The position numbers were made by a program, and so were the translations under genes. Source: BTUB01 sp964392765 (GTDB lineage Bacteria; Babelota; Babeliae; Babelales; Vermiphilaceae). Taken from it: a stretch of 49,143 bases of DNA. A model generated the notes under the pieces. The model worked only from the letters and a program-made list of their open reading frames with translations, did no database searches and was not told the DNA's origin. The stretch spans positions 1-49,143 of the forward strand of contig CAYMRF010000003.1 in the NCBI GenBank assembly GCA_964392765.1. Direction: 5' to 3'. This document shows, piece after piece, positions 1 through 7,275 of the stretch; within the stretch, counting starts at the first letter, position 1, and each line of letters opens with the position of its first letter.

Positions 1-54
1 ACCAACGACCCACAGCTTAAAAGGCTGTTGCTCTACCGACTGAGCTAGCGGCTC
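1..54 (-). tRNA. tRNA-Lys (UUU), 3' part outside the window
   Basis: Read on the minus strand from 54, the sequence folds as a tRNA. The 5' acceptor strand GAGCCGC (54-48) is followed by TA, a D-arm GCTC...GAGC, and an anticodon stem ACAGC/GCTGT around the loop CTTTTAA. The anticodon is TTT at 21-19, which decodes Lys. A variable region and the first half of the T-stem (GTTGG) follow before the window ends, so the T-loop, 3' acceptor strand and CCA end are not visible. Confidence 0.9.
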
Positions 55-214
55 GTACTAATTCAATTAATAAATTGAAAAGACATTAATAAATAGTAGA
101 GATTGAGGGCCTTTTTGTCAAGCAAAAGCAATTTAAAATAGAAACAATGTGCTTTTAAACGCCAATCTTGAATAGTTAAAATATCAATAGCTGCTTTCTG
201 TCGGGCCTTACAGG

Positions 215-1573
215 CTAAAACAGAATCATTTTTGCAATATAACAATAAATCAAAATTCCCAAAATATCCATCAACGTTGCCAAAAAAGGGCCCGCTGAAA
301 ATGCAGGGTCAATGTTAAGGCGTTTTAAAATAAGTGGAATCAAAGCGCCCAGCATCACCGAGACTACTACGATTGCGCCTAATGATACGCTCACCGCCAA
401 ACTTTCAATGATAGTTGCAGAAGAAAGATATGCTCGCGCAAAAGCTATTGTTCCCAGAATCAATGCCAAGAATCCTGCGATGATAAATTCGCGACGAAGA
501 AAGCGATGAATATTCATCGCATGCAATTCGCCAGTAATAAGCCCTTGAATCACGAGCGCTGAAGTTTGGCTACTCGTGTTACCACCCGTAGAGATAATCA
601 TAGTAGTAAAATAAAGCAGTGAGCCTACGCCCAAGGTAGCGTGAAACGATTTCATAATTGTGGTTGAAAATGATTGTGCCAAAAGGAGGGCAATCAAAAT
701 ATAGCCGCGCTCAAATAGAAGCCGCATAAAAGGAGTCTCAAAATAGGGATACTTCATAGGAGCAAGTGCAGACATTTTTTGCACGTCTTCAGAAGCCTCT
801 TCCACCAAGACATCCACGAGCGTTTCACTCGGAATTACCCCTAAAAAGTGATTATTTTCTCCCACTACCGGAATAGTCATTAATTTATAGTGCACCATCT
901 TTTTAGCGATGGTTTCTCTATCTTCATCTGCTTGTGCCACGAATTCTACGGGCCGCATAAAAGATGAGATACGCGCTTGGGCATTTTGGAGTACTAAATC
1001 TTCTAATTTTATATAGCCCACGAGCCGATGCTCTTTATCAGTGATATAAATCTGCTGGTAAATATCCCTATTGGGCTGAATGCGCTGCAATAATTGAATG
1101 CTCTTTTCTACGGTGAAATCCTGGATAAATACCAGAACCTCAGCGTCCATGATCCCCCCTGCAGATTCAGGATCAAATTTAAGCAAAGAGACCACCTTTT
1201 CTCGGGCCATTTTATTAAGAAGTCCCAGATATACCTTAAGCTCCTCATCAGAAAAGAGATCGAAAAGATCGGTGAGTTCCTCAACCGGGAGCGTATTAAG
1301 CGCCTCCGCTCTATCCTTTTCACTCATAAAAGAGAGGCTATTCACCTTCATTACATCTGAAAATTCTTGAAAAACCTCTAATTGCAACTCTTTAGGCAAT
1401 TTAAGGTATAATTCTTGAAATTGGTCCCAATCAATATCAGTAAAAAAATCAGCAATATCGGCCGGGTGAAGCTGCAAAAAATTATCCCAAAGCCCTTTTG
1501 AATAGTCAGAATCCAGGGCAATCACGGCATCAATATGATCTTTAATCTCGCGCAAAAGGTGTTGAATATCCAT
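215..1573 (-). CDS. mgtE: MgtE-type magnesium transporter
   Basis: Inner-membrane Mg2+ channel/transporter, 452 aa, the usual family length. Domains in order are an acidic alpha-helical MgtE_N domain (about 1-130), a pair of CBS domains (about 130-260, including the stretch SFMRPVEFVAQADEDRETIA), and a five-helix membrane domain (about 285-452). The membrane part has the family signature STGGNTSSQTSALVIQGL and ends with NIDPAFSAGPFLATLMDILG, which contains the conserved pore Asp. In known MgtE proteins the N and CBS domains sense cytosolic Mg2+ and gate the pore. The start follows a good AGGAG ribosome site. It is transcribed towards the tRNA and divergently from the pseudouridine synthase. 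Nothing in it is truncated. Confidence 0.95.
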   Translation of the reverse strand: MDIQHLLREIKDHIDAVIALDSDYSKGLWDNFLQLHPADIADFFTDIDWDQFQELYLKLPKELQLEVFQEFSDVMKVNSLSFMSEKDRAEALNTLPVEELTDLFDLFSDEELKVYLGLLNKMAREKVVSLLKFDPESAGGIMDAEVLVFIQDFTVEKSIQLLQRIQPNRDIYQQIYITDKEHRLVGYIKLEDLVLQNAQARISSFMRPVEFVAQADEDRETIAKKMVHYKLMTIPVVGENNHFLGVIPSETLVDVLVEEASEDVQKMSALAPMKYPYFETPFMRLLFERGYILIALLLAQSFSTTIMKSFHATLGVGSLLYFTTMIISTGGNTSSQTSALVIQGLITGELHAMNIHRFLRREFIIAGFLALILGTIAFARAYLSSATIIESLAVSVSLGAIVVVSVMLGALIPLILKRLNIDPAFSAGPFLATLMDILGILIYCYIAKMILF

Positions 1574-1597
1574 GAGTCTTCTCCTAACAACCTTCGG

Positions 1598-1663
1598 TTT
1601 CCCGGCTTTTGGCCCGGAAAGCTATTGGATAGGTTAATATAAATTGGGGTATTTTTAACCCCA
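1598..1663 (-). promoter_or_regulatory. two hairpins in the mgtE 5' leader
   Basis: Upstream of the mgtE start are two inverted repeats. At 1598-1620, TTTCC/GGAAA and GGC/GCC pair around TTTTG with one central mismatch. At 1645-1663, TGGGGT pairs with ACCCCA. MgtE genes in other bacteria can be controlled by Mg2+-sensing leaders, but these two hairpins do not show a recognisable M-box, so a regulatory role is inference. Confidence 0.3.
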
Positions 1664-1748
1664 TAGTAAACGATTAAAAATTGCTTGTCTATTAGGCTTT
1701 TAATTGACTTTCTCTTCCTATCACGTATCTTAAAAAATATAGCACTTT

Positions 1749-1754
1749 TATAAT
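1749..1754 (+). promoter_or_regulatory. possible -10 box for the pseudouridine synthase gene
   Basis: A perfect TATAAT lies 18 bases before the ATG at 1773. No good -35 box sits at the right distance: TTGACT at 1704-1709 is too far away. Transcription from here would leave a very short leader. Confidence 0.35.
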
Positions 1755-1772
1755 ACCAATAATGAGGCACAA

Positions 1773-2774
1773 ATGGAGATGAAATCACAGAATATCAACA
1801 ATCATTGCCCGGCTTCAACAGTCTCTTTGATTGTTGAAGAATCTTTGGCTGGCCAGCGCATAGATAAGTATCTCAGCCAGGCTTTGCCCAACTATTCTCG
1901 TAGCTTTTTCCAAAATCTCATTAATGATGGCAATATCACTATTAATGGCAATCTCGCTAAATCAAGCAGCTTAGTAAAACCTTCAGATGCTATTAAAATC
2001 GCCCTACCAAACCCTGAAGTTAAGCCGATTTATAATCCGGTCAATACCAATTTGGGTATCGAGATTGTGCATACCCATGAACACTTTTTTATCATTAATA
2101 AACCCGCAAATTTACTCGTACATCAAACAGAAGTGCCTACTGCTGAACCAACGGTGGTAGATTGGCTTCTTTCTAACTATCGTGAACTCATCGAGGTTGG
2201 CAGTATTGAACGCCCGGGAATCGTACATCGTCTTGATAAAGAAACCTCAGGATTACTGGTTATTTCACGCTCCAACTTAGCCCATATGGCATTTGGAGAA
2301 ATGTTTAAAAAGCGGACCATTTCTAAAAGTTATTTGGCCGTGGTGCAAGGCCACCCGCCCGCATCCGGATCAATTGATCTTTCTATTGGCCGGCATCCCA
2401 CCCAACGTAAAAAAATGACTACCTTTCTTCCAGACAATAGCGCACTTTCTACCACCAAAGCAGCTAATATTCGCAGTCACACCAGCATCCGAAATGCCAT
2501 AACGCACTACACCGTAAAAAAATACTTTGCCGATTCAAGTTTGGTTGAAGTGCACCCGGTAACGGGCCGCACCCATCAGATTCGCGTGCACTTTGCGGCG
2601 ATCGGGCATCCATTAGTGGGTGATTATCTGTATGGGACTCCATCAAAGCTCATTAGCAGACATGCTTTGCATGCGGCGTCACTCTCATTTAGCTTTCAGA
2701 ATACTCCCTTTAATTTCATCAAAGAGATTCCGGATGATTTTAAAAGGCTTATCTCATTTCTTGAAAATTTCTGA
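1773..2774 (+). CDS. RluA/RluD-family RNA pseudouridine synthase
   Basis: Converts specific uridines in rRNA (possibly tRNA) to pseudouridine, in the cytosol. The 333 aa have an N-terminal S4 RNA-binding domain (about 18-80; note GQRIDKYLSQ and GNITINGN) and then the catalytic domain. The motif HRLDKETSGLL places the catalytic Asp at residue 155, and GRTHQIRVHFA near 275-285 is the second family signature. Length and domain order fit RluD, but RluA, RluC and RluD cannot be separated safely by eye. A stretch around 215-240 (RKKMTTFLPDNSALSTTKAA) looks like a lineage-specific loop. The gene is divergent from mgtE and appears to be transcribed alone. Confidence 0.92.
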   Translation: MEMKSQNINNHCPASTVSLIVEESLAGQRIDKYLSQALPNYSRSFFQNLINDGNITINGNLAKSSSLVKPSDAIKIALPNPEVKPIYNPVNTNLGIEIVHTHEHFFIINKPANLLVHQTEVPTAEPTVVDWLLSNYRELIEVGSIERPGIVHRLDKETSGLLVISRSNLAHMAFGEMFKKRTISKSYLAVVQGHPPASGSIDLSIGRHPTQRKKMTTFLPDNSALSTTKAANIRSHTSIRNAITHYTVKKYFADSSLVEVHPVTGRTHQIRVHFAAIGHPLVGDYLYGTPSKLISRHALHAASLSFSFQNTPFNFIKEIPDDFKRLISFLENF

Positions 2775-2884
2775 TCAAATATTTCTTGCTTTTTTACCAA
2801 AAGACGAATAGCATGTTCCTCGAGCTAGGAAGGAATTGTAGTAATGAAGCGTTCTCAAGTTCTTTAAGCGCTCATTGCTCGTCT

Positions 2885-3643
2885 TTATGCAACTATTCTT
2901 GATTTTTTAACGCGTCTATTTGAAGCCAATAACCTCATCTCATTGTTCTTGTTTTTCTGAGCTAATTTCACAGAATCTTTACCCTTGAGACGTTGCTTAA
3001 GAATGGCAAATTGTTTACCGTACCGGTCTATCAAATGCATCTCATCAAGAATAATAATATTTTCTTGATTATTGATCTTAGCCGATTTGGTGAAATTAAA
3101 TGATCCCGTCCATAAAAGTGATTTATTGCCTACGTTTTTACCAAATAAAACAAATTTATTGTGCATAATATTATTGAGTATTGATGTATTCTTAGGATTA
3201 TACACATAAATTTTAATGCCCGATTTTTTAAGCATCTCAATTTTATTGAATTTATCCTTTAAGCAAGAAATATCGGTGATTATTTCAATCTCAACACCTC
3301 TGCGATGAGCATCAATAAGTGCTTGCGCGATATCGCCATTGGTAAAGCAAAAAATTGCTGCCTTTATAGAAAGCTGTTCTGCACTAATAAGTTGAATAAG
3401 AATATCTTCTAGATCATCATCGGGCGAAAAAAACGCTTGCTTATAACCACCATCGGCACATTGCAATAAAGAAGCTAACCCACTGGCCTGGCATACTGTT
3501 ACTTCTTTTTGTTTACTGGTCTGATCAGCCGGTAACCCCACAATAAAATGGGTTTTACCTAAATCAGGCGCATTAAAAAGGGGCGCTTCTGCCCAAAGAG
3601 GCCTAAAAAAAAGGCTCATTAATAAAAGTAATAAGTGCTTCAT
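2885..3643 (-). CDS. exported phospholipase D-like (single HKD) protein
   Basis: 252 aa with a signal peptide of about 18 residues ending LWAEA. The C-terminal half is a PLD/Nuc-type domain: RRGVEIEIITD, then H161-N-K163 in HNKFVLFGK, then GSFNFTKSA with Asn183. Proteins of the Nuc/mitoPLD group carry one such motif and act as dimers on nucleic acid or phospholipid. The Asp that normally ends the HxKxxxxD motif is Gly168 here, so activity is uncertain even though His, Lys and the downstream GSxN are kept. The start has a strong GAGGGAG ribosome site. The gene converges on the pseudouridine synthase gene. It is probably periplasmic or secreted. Confidence 0.8.
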   Translation of the reverse strand: MKHLLLLLMSLFFRPLWAEAPLFNAPDLGKTHFIVGLPADQTSKQKEVTVCQASGLASLLQCADGGYKQAFFSPDDDLEDILIQLISAEQLSIKAAIFCFTNGDIAQALIDAHRRGVEIEIITDISCLKDKFNKIEMLKKSGIKIYVYNPKNTSILNNIMHNKFVLFGKNVGNKSLLWTGSFNFTKSAKINNQENIIILDEMHLIDRYGKQFAILKQRLKGKDSVKLAQKNKNNEMRLLASNRRVKKSRIVA

Positions 3644-3768
3644 TGCTCCCTCTTTAAAACAATTTTTAATTGTTCTGATTTTTAACGTAATTCATCAGAA
3701 AACACAAGTAATTGCTTGAATAGGATGCAATTGATTACGATTAAAGAAATAAAGTAGGGAGAAGAAGT

Positions 3769-5547
3769 ATGTTTTTTATTATAAAAAATTTAATCATTAT
3801 CTTGTTGGCAATTCAATTTCAAGGGAGTTTCTCATCTGAAAGGCCGGTTCCCCTTTCCCAAGAACGAGAAGTTCCCGACTCAATTAAATGGAGATATGAA
3901 GAAGAGAGAAATAAATTCGGTTCATATGATTTAGATCATCCGGAAAAATTTCTGGCAATGCTTCGCAAGAATCTGAGAAAAGATGAAAGCTTAATTCAAT
4001 ATTTAGAAAAATTGCGCATATTTGCTAATCAACTTTTGACTCAATCCCAATTAATGCAGAAAATGGCTGATTATAATTATTTAGCCTCTCATTTTAATGA
4101 GCTCTATGCTCGGATAGATAAAACACTAGAAAAATTGAAAGTAACGCCTCTAGCGCAAACAAAAAGATTTGAAATCACCCCTGAGAATGATCTTCAATTA
4201 GAAGAATTACTTGCTCACTCCTCACTGCTTCAAGAATCTATTCCTTATACCCCTCAGGAAGTAGAGATAATATACTCATGGATTATTGATCCAGCTAAAG
4301 GCAACTTCCTCAATATACTGGGGCAAAATAGAAAACTAACTCATGAGGCATTACTCACGAAAAAATTACTTAGCAATGTCCAAAAAGATTATGACGAACT
4401 CGCAATTTTATTCTATAAAACTATATTCAAGCACATTGAATCGCACCCAAATATCATCCAAGCTAATGAACAATACTTTATACAAAGTATGAAAAACTAT
4501 TACGACTATCAAGTCAAACTAAAACATCATGGAGAATCGCAAGACCCTCACGCAATGCCATGGCAAGCGGTAAATGAATATGAGAAAAACAATAAAGAAT
4601 TAGCAGATCTCTACTCCTTAACATATCGTTGGTATCAGAAACTGTATGAGATAATTTACAATGAGCTTATTGATACGGTAAAAAGTCTTAATGTAAAGTA
4701 TCCTGAAGATAAACTTTCTCATCTTCAAAAATTGCGTCCTTTCCCAGAAAAAGCGATTCAAGAAAATAAACTTCCTGCAATATTTCCCAAATCTATTCCA
4801 TCCTTCATCAAGCCATCTACGGTTATTGCTCTTCCTAATCTCGACAAGGAATTAGAAGAAGCGCGTAAAGCATGGAAATCTTCGAGAAAAGAAAATAACG
4901 GCGAAAAAACGCCCCCACGAAAAGGATCTCTTCAAGAAAGTCTTACGCCACGCAAAATTAAAGAATCGCCCCTTGATGAAAGTTATATGATAGCTGGAGA
5001 AGAAACTCCAACCCATATCATCATTCATAATCCTAAAAATAATACTACTGAATTAATTTATAAAACGGATAAGCCCAATCAAATTAAAAACCTTTCCGCT
5101 CCTAAATACACTCCTTGGGTAAAGATATGGTTTGAAAACCCGAAAGAAGCATTAGAAAAACAAGGATATACCCAACCGGGCAATCCCAAATATGAGACAC
5201 CAGAAAATCGCTGGCTGCCAATTATACGCCATGCATTTTCTCCACTCCTCGATGATTTTATACTTAAATGGGGAACTCAATCGGAAATTGATAGTCGTCG
5301 CACTCCCGGCAAAAAAGATATTTTAATCACTATTCCGGGAAAAATAATTCATAATGATCCTACTAAAAAATTCTCGCAAACGGGGGTATTCACCTATATT
5401 ATCGATTCAAAAAATGGACAATGGTATCATCGCATGTTCACTCCAGAAAACAGCAGACAACTTATTGAAGACTTAGTGGGCAAAGGATACTTTAGTCCGC
5501 AGATGACTGGCTATTACGATGTATTTTTCCCGCCATTAGGATCATAA
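3769..5547 (+). CDS. large exported protein of unknown function
   Basis: 592 aa. A hydrophobic N-terminus (residues 5-21) ending GSFSSERP looks like a Sec signal peptide. The region from about 40 to 340 is charged and probably alpha-helical. A low-complexity linker rich in Lys, Pro, Ser and Glu follows (about 370-420). The last 150 residues look like a compact domain rich in Trp, Tyr and Phe (for example NRWLPIIRHAFSPLLDDFI and TGVFTYIIDSKNGQWYHRMF). I recognise no family and no catalytic motif. It converges on the pseudopilin gene with only a few bases between the stop codons. A purine-rich site (GGGAGAAG) precedes the ATG. Confidence 0.8.
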   Translation: MFFIIKNLIIILLAIQFQGSFSSERPVPLSQEREVPDSIKWRYEEERNKFGSYDLDHPEKFLAMLRKNLRKDESLIQYLEKLRIFANQLLTQSQLMQKMADYNYLASHFNELYARIDKTLEKLKVTPLAQTKRFEITPENDLQLEELLAHSSLLQESIPYTPQEVEIIYSWIIDPAKGNFLNILGQNRKLTHEALLTKKLLSNVQKDYDELAILFYKTIFKHIESHPNIIQANEQYFIQSMKNYYDYQVKLKHHGESQDPHAMPWQAVNEYEKNNKELADLYSLTYRWYQKLYEIIYNELIDTVKSLNVKYPEDKLSHLQKLRPFPEKAIQENKLPAIFPKSIPSFIKPSTVIALPNLDKELEEARKAWKSSRKENNGEKTPPRKGSLQESLTPRKIKESPLDESYMIAGEETPTHIIIHNPKNNTTELIYKTDKPNQIKNLSAPKYTPWVKIWFENPKEALEKQGYTQPGNPKYETPENRWLPIIRHAFSPLLDDFILKWGTQSEIDSRRTPGKKDILITIPGKIIHNDPTKKFSQTGVFTYIIDSKNGQWYHRMFTPENSRQLIEDLVGKGYFSPQMTGYYDVFFPPLGS

Positions 5548-5548
5548 T

Positions 5549-6040
5549 TTACATCAAATGCCATTTACCGTCATAGCGATACTTTCGCAAATAAGAGACA
5601 TGCGAGACTGAACTCGAAATCGCATAGAGCGTTTGAGAATCGGTGAGATATACTGTTCCTGAACTGATAATACCATCGGGAGAAAAAGTAATCGTATTAT
5701 CAGCAAAAGTTATTGGTTCTTTCAAAATGCTATGCGGTGATGATGGGGGGCCTTTTGCATCAGAAATTATTCCAAACTTTAAAAATGGCGGCAAAACACG
5801 CATTTGGCCATTCGCGCAATAGGTATTATTTTCAATATCAAAAAATAATTCTTGTGCTTTATTAGTTGCCATCGCCGTTTTTTGCAAATAAAAGCAGGTG
5901 GTTTGCAGAAGATTAAGTTCGGATGCGATAATGCTTCTATTAAAAAAACGCGTGTTAATAGTAGTTAACCCTATGAGCAACGCTGCAAGCGCAATAACAA
6001 TCATAAGTTCAATTAATGAAAATCCACTACGCGTGTTCAT
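5549..6040 (-). CDS. type II secretion / type IV pilus pseudopilin (GspH-like)
   Basis: 163 aa from the ATG at 6040. An upstream in-frame ATG would add 11 residues that do not fit a prepilin leader. The N-terminus MNTRSGFSLIELMIVIALAA is a textbook type III signal: a short basic leader, cleavage after Gly6, methylated Phe, Glu at position +5, then a hydrophobic helix. The rest is beta-rich with a late GTVYLTDSQTLYAIS, like GspH/FimT minor pseudopilins. Prepilin peptidase would process it for assembly in the inner membrane. Its start overlaps the end of the YbhB-like gene by 14 bases, so the two are probably translationally coupled. gspE lies 1.2 kb away on the same strand, past two plus-strand genes. 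Confidence 0.85.
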   Translation of the reverse strand: MNTRSGFSLIELMIVIALAALLIGLTTINTRFFNRSIIASELNLLQTTCFYLQKTAMATNKAQELFFDIENNTYCANGQMRVLPPFLKFGIISDAKGPPSSPHSILKEPITFADNTITFSPDGIISSGTVYLTDSQTLYAISSSVSHVSYLRKYRYDGKWHLM

Positions 6041-6548
6041 AGAGACCAATAAGTTTTGCTTCAGCAAGCACATGCCCTTGCATTGCTTTAAGAAGCTCTT
6101 GCTTGGTTGCTTTGGAGTTCAAAGTAAGCAACGTATCTAAAGCATACAATTTAAAATGATAACGATGTACGCCACTCCCCTTTGGCGGACAAGGTGCGCC
6201 ATACCCAATTCCGTTAGGCCACGAATTGGCTCCTTGCAGAGTCCCATCACTCAACTTTTCTGAACGATCTTTTACATAATCCAAACTTCTTTTATCAGCA
6301 GGAATATTATAAACCACCCAATGCACCCAGATGCCTGCAGGCGCATCAGGATCATCACAAATGAGAGCAAACGATGCTGTTTTTGCAGGTGCGTTTTCCC
6401 AAACTAATTTTGGCATTTTATTTGCACCCTCACAGGTAAATTCTTTAGGGATTTTTTTGCCATTTTCAAAATCAAGAGAAAATAATTTGAAATCAGCTGC
6501 ATGCATATTCATTACGAGCGCTCCAAGAATGATTAAAATTTTCTTCAT
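6027..6548 (-). CDS. exported YbhB/YbcL-family (PEBP-like) protein
   Basis: 173 aa. A signal peptide of about 17 residues ends MNMHA. The PEBP core is clear: LICDDPDAPAGIWVHWVVYNIP and GYGAPCPPKGSGVHRYHFKLYALD are the two family signatures that form the anion-binding pocket. Bacterial YbhB/YbcL proteins are small soluble proteins of unclear role, some periplasmic; eukaryotic relatives bind phospholipids and modulate Raf kinase. Here it is probably periplasmic or secreted. It is the first gene of a two-gene unit with the pseudopilin, overlapping it by 14 bases, which may only reflect compact gene order. Confidence 0.9.
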   Translation of the reverse strand: MKKILIILGALVMNMHAADFKLFSLDFENGKKIPKEFTCEGANKMPKLVWENAPAKTASFALICDDPDAPAGIWVHWVVYNIPADKRSLDYVKDRSEKLSDGTLQGANSWPNGIGYGAPCPPKGSGVHRYHFKLYALDTLLTLNSKATKQELLKAMQGHVLAEAKLIGLYEHA

Positions 6549-6662
6549 ACATTCACCTGTTTTTAATTGATTATTATAATCAATACTTTACTCTGATGCT
6601 CAAACGCAAGAGAAAATAATATTAAAACCACACATGGCGAGTGCTCTTCGATAAAATTCAGG

Positions 6663-6699
6663 ATGATTCATGCTGAACCTGTCGAAGCACGAGTCATCA
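6663..6699. repeat. inverted repeat of the CCTGTCGAAG type
   Basis: GATGATTCATGCT (6663-6675) pairs with AGCACGAGTCATC (6687-6699) at 12 of 13 positions counting one wobble, around the loop GAACCTGTCGA. The same core appears in the repeats at 17.9 kb and 35.5 kb. It sits about 70 bases before the first C2H2-finger gene. The reading frame can extend back into it, which would give a false start. Confidence 0.75.
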
Positions 6700-6767
6700 G
6701 CCAAGCGAGCAGATCCTTCGATACAAAATCTAAAGATTTTTACTCAGGATGTGTAAACGGAGTATTT

Positions 6768-7016
6768 ATGATCAAAAAAATATTAATCGCATTATCAATA
6801 GTCAGCAGTTGCAATGTAACGCATTCAATGCAAAATTCTGCCAAAGAAAGTCATCCGCCCCGTATTTATGTCTGCATAGTAGGTACAGAAGGTAAATTTT
6901 GTCATAAAAAATTCAGCCTCTTAGAGAATCTGCAGAGTCATCTCAACACACAACATGCTATTAAAAGAAATTCAGAACGTTATTCTTGCACTCGGCATCA
7001 TGAGCAAGAAAAATGA
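6768..7016 (+). CDS. exported C2H2 zinc-finger-like protein, copy 1
   Basis: 82 aa from the ATG at 6768, chosen because it starts a signal peptide (MIKKILIALSIVSSCNVTHS) and because the longer frame runs into a repeat. The mature part has a C2H2-type pattern: C36-x8-C45-x12-H58-x4-H63 with the usual aromatic and Leu (F49, L55). The spacing between the two Cys is longer than the classic 2-4. A short C-terminal tail has YSCTRHH. The stop overlaps the next gene in ATGA, so the pair is translationally coupled. An exported C2H2 protein is unusual for bacteria and suggests a role outside the cell; metal binding is inferred. Confidence 0.75.
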   Translation: MIKKILIALSIVSSCNVTHSMQNSAKESHPPRIYVCIVGTEGKFCHKKFSLLENLQSHLNTQHAIKRNSERYSCTRHHEQEK

Positions 7017-7273
7017 TCAAATATATTTTTTTAATCGCCACCATCACTTCATGCAATTTTACAATCGCAATGGAATCCAAAAAAGAAAAATCGGAACAAA
7101 TAACCTTTTATATATGCAAAGTACGCAAGATCGGTGGCAATGGATGTTGTAAAAAAGAATTCTCAGAACTTGGACAGATTGTAAAGCATCTCTTTAATAA
7201 GCATGGCATTACTTCAAATAATGCAAAAAAGCATTATTGTATCCACAATCCTATTCCGTCAGCACTTAAATGA
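7013..7273 (+). CDS. exported C2H2 zinc-finger-like protein, copy 2
   Basis: 86 aa. Paralogue of the preceding gene, which it overlaps by four bases (ATGA). The signal peptide MIKYIFLIATITSCNFTIA is close to that of copy 1, including the Cys before Asn. The finger-like segment is C35-x10-C46-x12-H59-x4-H64, with an extra Cys45. The C-terminal HYCIH matches YSCTRHH of copy 1, so the shared C-terminal Cys/His may be a further metal ligand. The pair ends just before the stop of gspE on the other strand. The coupled paralogues probably arose by tandem duplication. The target is unknown. Confidence 0.75.
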   Translation: MIKYIFLIATITSCNFTIAMESKKEKSEQITFYICKVRKIGGNGCCKKEFSELGQIVKHLFNKHGITSNNAKKHYCIHNPIPSALK

Positions 7274-7275
7274 TT

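Noticed and set aside
63..245. 60-codon minus-strand frame between the tRNA and mgtE
   Set aside because: It overlaps the end of mgtE, has no ribosome site and no protein-like features.
1574..1772. M-box (ykoK) riboswitch for mgtE
   Set aside because: The leader is short and I could not find the conserved M-box helices; only two simple hairpins are visible.
6663..6767. 35-residue N-terminal extension of the first C2H2 gene
   Set aside because: It translates the inverted repeat at 6663-6699 and puts residues ahead of a clear signal peptide.
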